From: an uncultured Ectothiorhodospiraceae bacterium
Lineage (GTDB): Bacteria; Pseudomonadota; Gammaproteobacteria; UBA9214
Direction: 5' to 3'
Length of the DNA stretch: 8,112 bases
Assembly (NCBI GenBank): GCA_947258945.1
Contig: CAMYKJ010000109.1
Span: 1-8,112 of the forward strand
The notes beneath the pieces are model-generated. The model was not told the DNA's origin, ran no database searches, and was given only the letters and a program-made list of their open reading frames with translations. The translations under genes and the position numbers were made by a program. This document shows, one piece after another, positions 1-6,044 of the stretch (within the stretch, counting starts at the first letter, position 1; every line of letters begins with the position of its first letter).

Positions 1-510
1 CAGCAGGATGACTGCAAACATGAGTGCGCTGCCGAATTTCGAGATGCGGATTTCCTCGTTTCCGGTGCGTTCGGCCAGCTGCTCGTCAACCTTGCCGAGC
101 CCGACGCCGACCAGTTGGGAGACGATCTTCGCAATGACCCAACCCGCATAGGCAATGACGCCCGCACCAATGATGTTGGGTACGGCAGCCGTGAACTTGC
201 TCACCATCTCCTTCAAGGGCTCCAGGACATCAGTCAGTCCGAAATGCTCCAGCACCGCCATCAGTACAAAGATAGTCAGTACTGCCTTGACCAGGGAGGC
301 AATCGGTGATGCCAGGTCTATGACTGTGCCATCGGAACCGGTGCGATGCAGCACCGAAACCTTCGTCAGCATTCTCTTGAACAGGCCGGCCAGAAACTTG
401 ACGATAAACAGACCAATGACGAGTATCGCCAGACCAATCAATGCATGGCCAAGCGCGCCGGAGCCTGCCGGTCCCAGGACCTCGGTTAATTTATTGATTA
501 TGTCGTTCAT
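1..510 (-). CDS. CmpX/MscS-related membrane protein with conserved TM-helix repeats (3' part outside window)
   Basis: The first 170 residues of a membrane protein are open to the left edge, so the C-terminus is missing. Hydrophobic segments lie at about residues 18-45, 70-90, 108-135 and from 160 on. The stretch V110-PNIIGAGVIAYAGWVIAKI is the 'conserved TM helix' repeat (Pfam TM_helix type) found in CmpX-like and small MscS-related channels; residues 11-45 look like a weaker copy. Members of this family sit in the inner membrane and are linked to mechanosensitive or osmotic functions, but their role is poorly defined. The ATG at 510 is preceded by AGGGAG about ten bases upstream, which supports the start. 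The gene is followed upstream by a 340-bp gap, so it is probably transcribed on its own. The family call is solid; channel activity is inference, because no MscS pore-lining domain is visible in the part present. Confidence 0.8.
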   Translation of the reverse strand, partial: MNDIINKLTEVLGPAGSGALGHALIGLAILVIGLFIVKFLAGLFKRMLTKVSVLHRTGSDGTVIDLASPIASLVKAVLTIFVLMAVLEHFGLTDVLEPLKEMVSKFTAAVPNIIGAGVIAYAGWVIAKIVSQLVGVGLGKVDEQLAERTGNEEIRISKFGSALMFAVILL

Positions 511-850
511 GATGTACTGGCTCCCTATAGACTGGATTCTATATGTGGTTATTCAGTTATTACTTTAAACGTATTGCACCCGGGATTGAATGCATGAATT
601 GTCAAGAATTGTTTCACATGGCGATGAAAAGCACTTTATTCCATGAATAATAAATTAGACTGAAAATGATAACCTGGTTGTACTGTCCGTACATGCACCC
701 TGGTGTATGTCCTGTATCACCGGGCCCGGGTAATACAGATGTCCAGCCGGCAAGACTTTGCAGGACCGCAAGTCGTCGCCGGGACTCGCGCGTGCAGCCA
801 GAAGCAGGCATACCGTTAATTGCAGTCCGGACCAGGGCAACCGCTACCTT
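511..850. other. intergenic gap without a supported gene
   Basis: This 340-bp stretch lies between two minus-strand genes. The short open frames in it have no family resemblance and poor start contexts. It should hold the promoter of the CmpX-like gene, but no convincing -35/-10 pair was found; TATAGA near 539-544 on the minus strand is the best -10 candidate. It contains an imperfect 27-bp palindrome (712-738: CTGTAT/ATACAG outer arms, ACC/GGT inner arms), a small hairpin TGTAC/GTACA (679-693), and a GAATTGT direct repeat with a 10-bp period (596-602 and 606-612). None has a T-tract, so they are not clear intrinsic terminators. Confidence 0.6.
712..738. repeat. imperfect palindrome downstream of the DUF2238 gene
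   Basis: Outer arms CTGTAT (712-717) and ATACAG (733-738) are perfectly complementary. After one C/A mismatch, ACC (719-721) pairs with GGT (729-731) around a GC-rich loop. It lies 112 bp past the stop of the DUF2238 gene, where a transcript end would be expected, but there is no T-run on either side. It could be an RNA 3' stem or a protein-binding site. Confidence 0.45.
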
Positions 851-1579
851 TCAATTTTTACCTGTTTCATCCAGGAACCTCTTTATCTCATCCTCTCCGA
901 GTGGTAACTGACCTTTTATTCTCAGGCTTTCATTCCATTCATGTGCGAAATCACGCTGCAGTTTGATATTTATAAATGCCGTCGCCAGCATTGCGCACAA
1001 GGCGCCGAGACTTGCCAGCACCATATCCTTGTGGGCGTCCCAGATATCGCCCTGCGCCCCGAGATAGGCGATACCCAGGTCGCCGGCAAAAAGTTCGGCT
1101 GCACCCCACTCAAACAACTCGAACATCATTGAGGTCGACATTGTCAGATCGAGCGGCAGAAAATATCCCCAGAAGCCCTTTACATCGGCGATCCGGATAA
1201 ACACCTCCCTGACCGGATAGGCAAGCAGCAATCCGTAGCAGAAGTGCACCAGGCGATCGAAGTGGTTCCGCTCGAAGCCCAGACTCTGGTTCAGGCTGTA
1301 TCCGAATCGTTCACTCCACCATTCATCGTAAGGCACCTCGGCGTAAGTGTAATGTGCCCCCACTTCGTGCAGCAGGAGAAACAGGAATATCAGCGTATAG
1401 GAAACGCGTGATAGCGGAAAATTTTTGTAGCTAAACGCGATCAGCATTACAAATGCAGCAACCAGTATATTTTCCAGTGCCCAGTCAGCCCGGTCGTTCG
1501 GCGATACCGCGAGCAAGGCCCATTCAATGGCAAAAATGACAGTGAGTACCAGCAGGTAACGATTATGGGACTGGTTCAT
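851..1579 (-). CDS. YjdF/DUF2238 family integral membrane protein
   Basis: A 242-residue polytopic membrane protein of the DUF2238 (YjdF) family, whose function is unknown. Hydrophobic segments lie at about 8-26, 34-51, 57-76, 108-125, 136-158 and 187-207. Polar residues typical of the family sit in or beside them: H71-E72, R104-N-H-F-D-R109, H112, E154 and E157-W, and a G-Q-G-D-I-W-D-A-H-K-D run at 176-186. This pattern suggests a metal or substrate site within the membrane, but that is inference. I chose the ATG at 1579 (MNQSHN...) because the hydrophobic N-terminus follows at once. An in-frame ATG at 1642 would add 21 residues with no membrane or signal character, and a palindrome lies directly upstream of it. 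Neither start has a strong ribosome binding site. E. coli YjdF is somewhat shorter. The reading frame looks intact. Confidence 0.8.
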   Translation of the reverse strand: MNQSHNRYLLVLTVIFAIEWALLAVSPNDRADWALENILVAAFVMLIAFSYKNFPLSRVSYTLIFLFLLLHEVGAHYTYAEVPYDEWWSERFGYSLNQSLGFERNHFDRLVHFCYGLLLAYPVREVFIRIADVKGFWGYFLPLDLTMSTSMMFELFEWGAAELFAGDLGIAYLGAQGDIWDAHKDMVLASLGALCAMLATAFINIKLQRDFAHEWNESLRIKGQLPLGEDEIKRFLDETGKN

Positions 1580-1647
1580 GGAGTGAGTGCGTTCATCTTC
1601 TAAAAGGCATTCTGCGTAATAGTACAGGCAGGTCCACGCCATCCCGT

Positions 1648-1660
1648 AATGAGACTCATT
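1648..1660. promoter_or_regulatory. palindrome AATGAG-A-CTCATT, possible operator
   Basis: A perfect 6-1-6 inverted repeat in the divergent region between the DUF2238 gene and the small membrane protein gene. It lies about 70 bp upstream of the chosen DUF2238 start, where a regulator could act, and would overlap the translation start region of the longer alternative ORF. It resembles no site I can name with confidence; similarity to a Fur box is only partial. Confidence 0.35.
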
Positions 1661-1704
1661 TTCATACCCGTCCCGCGACTCGCATACCCATTTCCGTACA
1701 TCAG

Positions 1705-1733
1705 TTGACTACCACAATTGAATTATGTAATTT
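1705..1733 (+). promoter_or_regulatory. candidate promoter for the small membrane protein gene
   Basis: TTGACT (1705-1710) matches the sigma-70 -35 consensus at five of six positions. A 17-base spacer leads to TAATTT (1728-1733), a weak -10; the overlapping TATGTA (1724-1729) is a better hexamer but only 13 bases away. The AT-rich stretch ends about 40 bp before the ATG at 1777. The -35 is convincing, the -10 less so. Confidence 0.4.
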
Positions 1734-1776
1734 TCTGCAATCCCAAATTTTTTGTTAACTCTCAAGGAGCAGAAAT

Positions 1777-2085
1777 ATGGAAAATACCGGCAAGCTGAAC
1801 AAGCTGTTAACGACCAGCAGGAGCCCTGGTGAGATACAGGACTGGATATTCTCATTGACACCGATCGGGGTGGCGTTCGTCTTTTACATGATTTTTATCA
1901 TGTCCACAGATATCGAACCCAAGGGACTCTTCATTGCCTATGGTGCAGCAGCTGGCTTTATTGGTCTGGAAAGCTACTGGATAATCAGGGGCTGGCGAAA
2001 TAATCATCTACTCACGATTATGCTGGGATTCATCGGCATTGCCATTACCGCAGGTCTCCTTGGCTTGTATTTATCTTTCACATAA
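1777..2085 (+). CDS. small three-helix membrane protein, unknown function
   Basis: A 102-residue protein that I do not recognise. After a polar N-terminal stretch of about 22 residues come three hydrophobic segments at about 25-43, 50-70 and 77-98, the last ending at the C-terminus. A basic patch (R71-G-W-R74) lies in the loop between helices two and three. There is no signal peptide cleavage site, no cysteine and no charged pair suggesting catalysis. Translation is well supported: AAGGAG (1764-1769) lies seven bases before the ATG. The gene is divergent from the DUF2238 membrane protein and convergent with the next gene, so it is probably a single-gene transcript. It could be a small accessory membrane protein; no function can be assigned. 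Confidence 0.75.
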   Translation: MENTGKLNKLLTTSRSPGEIQDWIFSLTPIGVAFVFYMIFIMSTDIEPKGLFIAYGAAAGFIGLESYWIIRGWRNNHLLTIMLGFIGIAITAGLLGLYLSFT

Positions 2086-2102
2086 CACGACACATTTACA
2101 AT

Positions 2103-2129
2103 CCCCGGTCCGGCCCGGCCTGGCCGGGG
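2103..2129 (+). terminator. GC-rich hairpin after the small membrane protein gene
   Basis: CCCCGG (2103-2108) pairs with CCGGGG (2124-2129), with CC/GG extending the stem past a bulged T. It starts 18 bp past the stop codon. No T-tract follows on the plus strand, so it is at best an imperfect terminator or an RNA 3'-end stem. A second perfect hairpin, CCGGCGC-CCT-GCGCCGG, lies at 2151-2167. Confidence 0.4.
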
Positions 2130-2193
2130 ACACTTAAAAACTTTCCCACGCCGGCGCCCTGCGCCGGGTCGCACTGCTCATACTCGTTCCTGC

Positions 2194-2220
2194 AAATAAA
2201 AAGGCGGCCGTAAGGCCGCC
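2194..2220 (-). terminator. rho-independent terminator on the minus strand
   Basis: The stem GGCGGCC (2203-2209) / GGCCGCC (2214-2220) has a four-base loop. Read on the minus strand, it is followed directly by TTTTTATTT (2202-2194). This is a textbook intrinsic terminator for the HMA-like gene, whose stop lies 118 bp upstream on that strand. No T-run follows on the plus strand, so it works in one direction only. Confidence 0.8.
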
Positions 2221-2231
2221 TGTAAGCAGGA

Positions 2232-2260
2232 TCAACTTTTAAGTTGGTTCAACTTTTAAG
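2232..2260. repeat. 12-bp direct repeat TCAACTTTTAAG x2
   Basis: TCAACTTTTAAG occurs at 2232-2243 and 2249-2260, with a 17-bp period. The first copy runs into AAGTTG, making the palindrome CAACTT-TT-AAGTTG (2233-2246). It lies in the 3' untranslated part of the HMA-like gene, just before its terminator. Confidence 0.6.
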
Positions 2261-2337
2261 CCGCTAATTCCTTCTTTTTATCACCCCACAGTAAGGGAAC
2301 ACTGGTAACAGCCCCCGGGCATGACGGTTATTGTCAT

Positions 2338-2604
2338 TTAAACCGGGCCAATCAGCCGGGCATTGACATTTTGTGATTTGACACGGTCCAGCACATCCTG
2401 CGAGGAATACATGTCTGTGTCGTAATTGACCAGCATAAGATGATAGCGCAATGGACAGAACTCGGCAGCGGTGATGCCGCCATTGTCTTTCAATGCGGTA
2501 ATCAAGTCTCCTCGCTGTTGCTCTCCCAAATCTTCGGTGATGTGCACAATGATTTCGACAGTGTGTTCAGGTGCAGTCTCAATACTCTGTATTGCCTGTT
2601 CCAT
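2338..2604 (-). CDS. small HMA-like (ferredoxin-fold) protein without CxxC
   Basis: An 88-residue soluble protein. The alternation of predicted strands and helices (V15-EIIVHI strand, E24-QQRGDLITAL helix, I43-TAAEFCP and Y53-HLMLVNYD strands, S66-QDVLDRVKSQ helix, A80-RLIGPV strand) fits the beta-alpha-beta-beta-alpha-beta fold of heavy-metal-associated domains. Similar conserved hypothetical proteins, often annotated as heavy-metal-associated, occur in sulfur-oxidising Gammaproteobacteria. The metal-binding CxxC is missing: there is a single cysteine near position 49. Metal transfer of the usual kind is therefore unlikely, and a role in binding protein or another ligand is possible. The ATG at 2604 is chosen because GGGAGG lies six bases upstream; an in-frame ATG 24 bases earlier has no such site. 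It has its own promoter candidate, a long leader and a strong terminator, so it is likely a single-gene transcript. Fold call moderately sure; function unknown. Confidence 0.75.
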   Translation of the reverse strand: MEQAIQSIETAPEHTVEIIVHITEDLGEQQRGDLITALKDNGGITAAEFCPLRYHLMLVNYDTDMYSSQDVLDRVKSQNVNARLIGPV

Positions 2605-2610
2605 AATTAA

Positions 2611-2615
2611 CCTCC
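2611..2615 (-). promoter_or_regulatory. Shine-Dalgarno site fixing the HMA-like gene start
   Basis: GGAGG on the minus strand, six bases before the ATG at 2604. It decides the start in favour of 2604 over the in-frame ATG at 2628, which lies upstream of this site. Confidence 0.75.
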
Positions 2616-2700
2616 CGCGACTGGCCATAAGACAAAATTATTTAGTATTGCTTCTTATTGACATGCAGCATCAGGAAAAGTCCCTGGTTGATTCAGCATC

Positions 2701-2728
2701 CACCATCCAGGCTCGTTTCCGGATGGTG
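2701..2728 (-). promoter_or_regulatory. perfect stem-loop at the predicted 5' end of the HMA-like gene leader
   Basis: CACCATCC (2701-2708) and GGATGGTG (2721-2728) form a perfect 8-bp stem with a 12-base loop. The predicted transcription start from the TATAAT box upstream falls at about 2727, so the mRNA would begin with this hairpin. Such 5' stem-loops are known to stabilise some mRNAs; that role here is inference. Confidence 0.45.
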
Positions 2729-2733
2729 TGTTG

Positions 2734-2763
2734 ATTATATCCACTATGTGTAATTTCAGTTAA
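2734..2763 (-). promoter_or_regulatory. candidate promoter of the HMA-like gene
   Basis: A perfect -10 hexamer TATAAT (minus strand, 2739-2734) lies about 130 bp upstream of the start codon. The -35 is weak: TTAAAC with a 19-base spacer or AAACTG with 17. The predicted leader is about 123 nt long. Confidence 0.45.
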
Positions 2764-2864
2764 TTACAACATTACCGAATGCTTCCAATCCCCGGGAAAC
2801 TGCCACTGCGCAGAATAGCGCCTGCAAGACGCGACATGCACCTGGACCACCGACAGAATATTGA

Positions 2865-2882
2865 CTAGTACACAGGTACTAG
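2865..2882. repeat. perfect inverted repeat CTAGTAC-ACAG-GTACTAG
   Basis: Two 7-bp arms with a four-base centre, about 55 bp past the rpoS stop on the minus strand. The 18-bp dyad has the size of a dimeric regulator's operator, for example a LuxR-type box, though it does not match one I know. It could also form a hairpin in RNA, without a T-tract. Confidence 0.5.
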
Positions 2883-2911
2883 CCCGAATGGCAGGTGTAA
2901 GAAGATCCGGC

Positions 2912-2928
2912 CTGGCGCGGCACGCCAG
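2912..2928 (-). terminator. possible rpoS terminator hairpin
   Basis: CTGGCG (2912-2917) pairs with CGCCAG (2923-2928) around a five-base loop, ten bases past the rpoS stop codon. On the minus strand it is followed by GCCGGATCTTCTT, only a weak T-rich stretch. The position is right for the end of the operon, but the signal is not classical. Confidence 0.4.
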
Positions 2929-2937
2929 ACGGTTTGA

Positions 2938-3858
2938 TTATTTCAACAACGCATCCATCGAGATCCCCTCGTGCTCCAGGATCTTGCGCAGTTTCTTCAA
3001 TGCATCCATCTGGATCTGACGTACACGTTCGCGGGTCACGCCGATCTCCCTGCCGACCTCTTCCAGTGTGGACACGGAATAGCCATGCAGGCCAAAGCGG
3101 CGCTCAACCACCTCGCGCTGCTTGTCGGAAAGCTGCGCCAGGCATTCCTCGATGCTTTCATGTATTTCGTCTTCCTGCAGCGTCTCGGTCGGGTCCGGGG
3201 TCCGTTCGTCGGGAATGGTGTCAAGCAGGGTCTTCCCTGAATCGTTCAGTATGGTGGTATCCGTCGATGCCGTGCGTTCGTTCAGGCCCAGCATCTTTTC
3301 GACATCCCTGATCGGCTTGTGCAGCAAATCGGCAATTTCCTCGGCGCTGGGCTCATGGTCCAGCTTCTGCGCCAGGGTGCGCGCGGCACGCAGGTAGGTG
3401 TTGATTTCCTTCACCACGTGTATCGGCAAACGAATGGTGCGCGTCTGGTTCATGATGGCGCGCTCGATGGTCTGGCGAATCCACCAGGTCGCATAGGTCG
3501 AGAAACGAAAGCCGCGTTCGGGGTCGAATTTTTCCACCGCCCGGATCAGCCCGAGGTTACCCTCCTCGACGAGGTCGAGCAAAGCCAGCCCGCGATTGAG
3601 GTAGCGACGTGCGATTTTCACCACCAGGCGGAGGTTGCTCTCGATCATGCGCTTGCGCGCCGCCTCGTCGCCGCGCTGCGCAAGGCGCGAGAACTTCACC
3701 TCTTCTTCCGCTGTGAGCAGCGGAGAGGCGCCGATCTCGTTCAGGTAGAGACGCGTGGGATCGTGGCTTTCGGCTGTGGATCTGCCTGCAGCAAGCTTAC
3801 GGCCTGTCGATTGACGGTCGGTACGCGGTTTATTGTTGTCGTCGGCGCCCTTTGCCAT
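2938..3858 (-). CDS. rpoS: RNA polymerase sigma factor RpoS (sigma-38)
   Basis: A 306-residue sigma factor that directs RNA polymerase to stationary-phase and general stress genes. Region 1.2 covers about 33-66. Region 2 covers 71-140, with the core-binding and -10 recognition run around E99[18 protein letters not shown] and T121[14 protein letters not shown]. Region 3 follows (about 146-225), and region 4 (about 240-295) ends in the -35-reading helix-turn-helix T264[19 protein letters not shown]. The start [13 protein letters not shown] and the end [10 protein letters not shown] match RpoS rather than RpoD. In the region 2.5 helix that E. coli RssB uses for ClpXP turnover, K150 and E151 (E. 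coli K173, E174) are kept, while the third contact (E. coli V177) is T154. The N-terminal tail is shorter than in E. coli (330 residues). The start is preceded by a run of seven G. nlpD ends 67 bp upstream. Confidence 0.97.
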   Translation of the reverse strand: MAKGADDNNKPRTDRQSTGRKLAAGRSTAESHDPTRLYLNEIGASPLLTAEEEVKFSRLAQRGDEAARKRMIESNLRLVVKIARRYLNRGLALLDLVEEGNLGLIRAVEKFDPERGFRFSTYATWWIRQTIERAIMNQTRTIRLPIHVVKEINTYLRAARTLAQKLDHEPSAEEIADLLHKPIRDVEKMLGLNERTASTDTTILNDSGKTLLDTIPDERTPDPTETLQEDEIHESIEECLAQLSDKQREVVERRFGLHGYSVSTLEEVGREIGVTRERVRQIQMDALKKLRKILEHEGISMDALLK

Positions 3859-3862
3859 GGCA

Positions 3863-3869
3863 CCCCCCC
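3863..3869 (-). promoter_or_regulatory. poly-G ribosome binding site of rpoS
   Basis: On the minus strand a run of seven G lies four bases before the rpoS ATG and is the only Shine-Dalgarno-like sequence present. A homopolymer here means that slippage would change the spacing between binding site and start codon. Confidence 0.5.
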
Positions 3870-3878
3870 GCTCGTTGT

Positions 3879-3913
3879 ACGCCGGTGACGGTGTGTCGTC
3901 CGACGACCGGCGT
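3879..3913 (-). promoter_or_regulatory. structured rpoS leader: inverted repeat between nlpD and rpoS
   Basis: ACGCCGGT (3879-3886) and ACCGGCGT (3906-3913) are perfectly complementary over 8 bp, 20 bases upstream of the rpoS start. Inside lies GTCGTC-C-GACGAC (3895-3907), a shorter hairpin that overlaps the outer arm, so the two foldings exclude each other. In E. coli the rpoS leader folds back on its binding site and is opened by small RNAs; a similar role here is inference. No T-tract follows, so it is not a clear nlpD terminator. Confidence 0.45.
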
Positions 3914-3925
3914 TATTCAACCCGA

Positions 3926-4811
3926 TCAGTTCCTGGGCAGGTAGTGCATGGGATTTACCGGCTTGCCATCCTTGCGGATTTCGAAATACAGCGCAGTACG
4001 GTTGGTGCCACTATTTCCCATCTTGGCGATGTTGTCGCCCTTGCTGACAACCTCGCCCTCTGCTACCAGCAGCTTGCTGTTGTGCCCGTAGGCACTGAGC
4101 AGGTTTTCGTTATGTTTTACGATAATAAGCCTGCCATAGCCCACAAGTCCACTCCCGGACGGGCTGTGCATGGTGCCCGCCGATGTCGATGCCCTTCTTG
4201 CCCGTCCCGCCGGCCTGGAATCCCCGCAGGACACGGCCCCGCGTCGGCCAGGCCCAGCTACCGTCATACCCGCCACCGCCCGGGCCCGGCGGCTTTGCCG
4301 CCGCAGGGGCCTGTTTGGCCGGCAGTGTGGCCTTCGCCGGCGCCGGTTCAGCGGGCGGACCGGGGACCGGCTGCGGGGCCGGTTTCACAGCCAGCCTGGG
4401 CGGGACCGGCTGTGCCGCCTGCCTGTCCGGCAGCGGCTGGATGCGGACGGGCGCCACGGCGCGCGCGGGCGGACTGACCCGTAATTGCTGTCCGCTATAT
4501 ATGGTATAAGGCGGGTGGATACGGTTCTGGCGTGCGAGTTCACCGACCGTCAGGCCGTGCTGCCAGGCAATCGAATACAGGGTCTCGCCGCGGCGCACGA
4601 TATGGGAGCTGTTCGTGCGCGCAGCCGGCTGGCTGACGGTTTTTGCCGGCCGGGTGACCGGTTTTGCCGGCCGGGTAACGACGGCACCGTCCGGCCGGGA
4701 AACGGTCGGTGCCGGCTCGGGCGCCGTGCCACGCGACGACACCGGGGCCTGGGCCGTGGACGAGCACCCGTACAGCAGTGCCAGCAACAGGGTGACGAGT
4801 GCCGGTCGCAT
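3926..4811 (-). pseudogene. nlpD: nlpD, LysM/LytM lipoprotein, frameshifted by an internal deletion
   Basis: NlpD is an envelope lipoprotein that activates the cell-wall amidase AmiC at division. The start at 4811 gives a short hydrophobic signal with lipobox L13-Y-G-C16, then a Pro/Ala-rich linker with a 7-residue repeat (TRPAKPV), a LysM domain at about 69-112, more linker, and the first part of the LytM domain (W186-WPTRGRVLRGF to G206-IDIGG). After QPV (about 216-218) the frame breaks: the open frame runs on as nonsense to a stop at 4110 (233 residues), while the rest of LytM (SGSGLVGYGRLIIVKHN to NPMHYLPRN, stop at 3926) is in another frame. Compared with E. coli NlpD about ten codons are missing at the break. 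The LytM domain is of the degenerate type without the zinc-ligand histidines, as in E. coli NlpD. The gene starts 2 nt after the yqaA stop. Either a true inactivation or a sequence error. Confidence 0.85.
4641..4676 (-). repeat. 21-bp tandem repeat in the nlpD linker
   Basis: TTTTGCCGGCCGGGT occurs at 4641-4655 and again at 4662-4676, a 21-bp period. It encodes a duplicated T-R-P-A-K-x-V unit in the proline/alanine-rich linker before LysM. Such linkers commonly vary in repeat number. Confidence 0.7.
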
Positions 4812-4813
4812 GC

Positions 4814-5389
4814 CTACCTGAGGAAAAAATAGGCCGCGAACGCCAGCACCACGACCGCCCAGCCCAGCCATTCGATCCAGACACGCAGGTTTTCCTCCAT
4901 GCGCGGCCCGCCCCAGGCCATCAGCGCCGCGACCAGGAAGAAGCGACCGCCACGCCCCAGCAGGGAACCGGCGACGAACAGCGGCAGGTGCATGCCCAGT
5001 GTGCCGGCCGTGATGGTGAAGATCTTGTAAGGTATCGGTGAAAAACCGGCAATCAGGATGGCCCAGAAACCATAGGTCTCGAACCAGTCACGGCCGTGCA
5101 GATATTTCTCCCAGTAGTGCGTTTCCTGCAGCCATGGCTGAATGATCTCGAAGGCATAGGCGCCGATTAGATACCCGAACAGACCGCCGACCACGGAGGC
5201 AATGGTCGTCACCGCGGCATACGACATGGCGCGATTCGGCTTGGCCATGCTCATGGGGGCCAGCATGACATCGGGCGGTATCGGAAAGAACGAAGATTCC
5301 GCAAAACTCAGGGCAGACAGGTACCTGACGGCGTACCGGTGCCGCGACCATTCCATGCACTTGTCGTATAAACCGGTAAATATTTTCAT
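4814..5389 (-). CDS. yqaA: YqaA-type DedA/VTT-domain membrane protein
   Basis: A 191-residue inner-membrane protein of the DedA/VTT superfamily, subgroup YqaA, which is often found between pcm and nlpD. Hydrophobic or re-entrant segments lie at about 23-48, 57-80, 105-128, 134-158 and 172-190. Family marks include the acidic E31 with the following F-F-P-I-P-P-D40 re-entrant loop, the second loop G115[14 protein letters not shown], and the arginines of G145-RGGRF near the start of the fourth helix. DedA proteins act in lipid-carrier and phospholipid flipping and in proton-motive-force homeostasis; the substrate of the YqaA branch is not known to me. The ATG at 5389 overlaps the pcm stop by 4 nt (ATGA), which implies translational coupling, and nlpD starts 2 nt after its stop. 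The frame is intact. Confidence 0.88.
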   Translation of the reverse strand: MKIFTGLYDKCMEWSRHRYAVRYLSALSFAESSFFPIPPDVMLAPMSMAKPNRAMSYAAVTTIASVVGGLFGYLIGAYAFEIIQPWLQETHYWEKYLHGRDWFETYGFWAILIAGFSPIPYKIFTITAGTLGMHLPLFVAGSLLGRGGRFFLVAALMAWGGPRMEENLRVWIEWLGWAVVVLAFAAYFFLR

Positions 5390-6021
5390 TTGGTCTGTCC
5401 TGTCAGCAGGGGTACGAATATGACAGGATCGAGGTCCTCGCGTTCAAACGCATCGCCCTGGCGCGTTACAACCGTCAGTGTCTGGCAGGTGCGGCCGCCG
5501 ACCGGAATGATCAGGCGACCGCGGTCCGGTGACAGTTGTTCCAGCAGCGCATCCGGGATGGTCTCGGCAGCAGCCGTGGTTATGATTGCGTCATAGGGCG
5601 CGAACTCGGGCAGACCCTCGGTTCCGTCGGAGTAACTGGCCCGCACATTGCGGATACCGAGCTTGCGGAAACGCTGGCGTGCCTGGGTGGCCAGCGGCTC
5701 GATACGCTCGACGGTGTAGATCTTCTCGACCAGTGGCGCCAGCACGGCGGCCTGGTAGCCGGAACCCGTACCGATTTCCAGCACCTTGTGCGGATTATTG
5801 CGCGTCACCAGATCGGTCATCAACGCCACGACATAGGGCTGCGAGATGGTCTGGTTGTAGCCGATCGGCAGGGCCGTATCCTCGTAGGCACGACTGGCCA
5901 GCGCCTCGTCCACGAACAGGTGCCGCGGGGTTTTGCCGATTACATCGAGTACCTTTTCGTTGCGGATGCCCTTCTCGCGCAGACGCATGACCAGCCGGTC
6001 ACGCGTGCGTTGTGAGGTCAT
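5386..6021 (-). CDS. pcm: protein-L-isoaspartate O-methyltransferase
   Basis: Pcm transfers a methyl group from S-adenosylmethionine to L-isoaspartyl residues of damaged cytoplasmic proteins, starting their repair. Visible marks: the substrate-side run A50[12 protein letters not shown] with the conserved S60; SAM motif I V80[10 protein letters not shown]; the acidic V104-E-R after the second strand; D144-AII; and F202-VPL near the C-terminus. The chosen ATG at 6021 ([10 protein letters not shown]...) gives 211 residues and lines up with other gammaproteobacterial Pcm N-termini. An in-frame TTG at 6048 overlaps the surE stop by 4 nt and would add nine residues; AGGA motifs before it make it a real alternative. 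In either case the gene is tightly coupled to surE upstream and yqaA downstream. Confidence 0.95.
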   Translation of the reverse strand: MTSQRTRDRLVMRLREKGIRNEKVLDVIGKTPRHLFVDEALASRAYEDTALPIGYNQTISQPYVVALMTDLVTRNNPHKVLEIGTGSGYQAAVLAPLVEKIYTVERIEPLATQARQRFRKLGIRNVRASYSDGTEGLPEFAPYDAIITTAAAETIPDALLEQLSPDRGRLIIPVGGRTCQTLTVVTRQGDAFEREDLDPVIFVPLLTGQTK

Positions 6022-6044
6022 GCCGATACCGCGGTCTGTCGCTA

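Larger units (their letters stand above)
2605..2937. other. intergenic gap: leader of HMA-like gene and rpoS 3' region
   Basis: No gene is supported in these 333 bp. The part up to about 2765 holds the ribosome binding site, leader hairpin and promoter candidate of the HMA-like gene. The part from 2865 to 2937 holds a perfect inverted repeat and the possible rpoS terminator. The middle (about 2766-2860) shows nothing recognisable. Confidence 0.6.

Noticed and set aside
2151..2167. Hairpin CCGGCGC-CCT-GCGCCGG as a terminator
   Set aside because: There is no T-tract directly after it on either strand; only the hairpin at 2203-2220 has one.
2281..2337. An 18-codon ORF (MTITVMPGGCYQCSLTVG) directly after the HMA-like gene's stop, and a second frame there ending W-G-D-K-K-K-E-L-A-A
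   Set aside because: The first has no ribosome binding site of its own beyond coupling and no family match; the second has no start codon. Both lie in the 3' untranslated region before the terminator.
2934..3888. Long open frames on the plus strand opposite rpoS
   Set aside because: They are antisense to a certain rpoS gene, have no family resemblance and arise from its codon composition.
4100..4165. Programmed ribosomal frameshift in nlpD
   Set aside because: No slippery heptamer is seen, and about ten conserved codons are missing at the break, which a frameshift alone would not explain.
4170..4832. Several plus-strand frames opposite nlpD and overlapping minus-strand frames rich in Arg, Gly and Pro
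   Set aside because: They are shadows of a GC-rich, proline/alanine-rich coding region; none shows a domain or a binding site.
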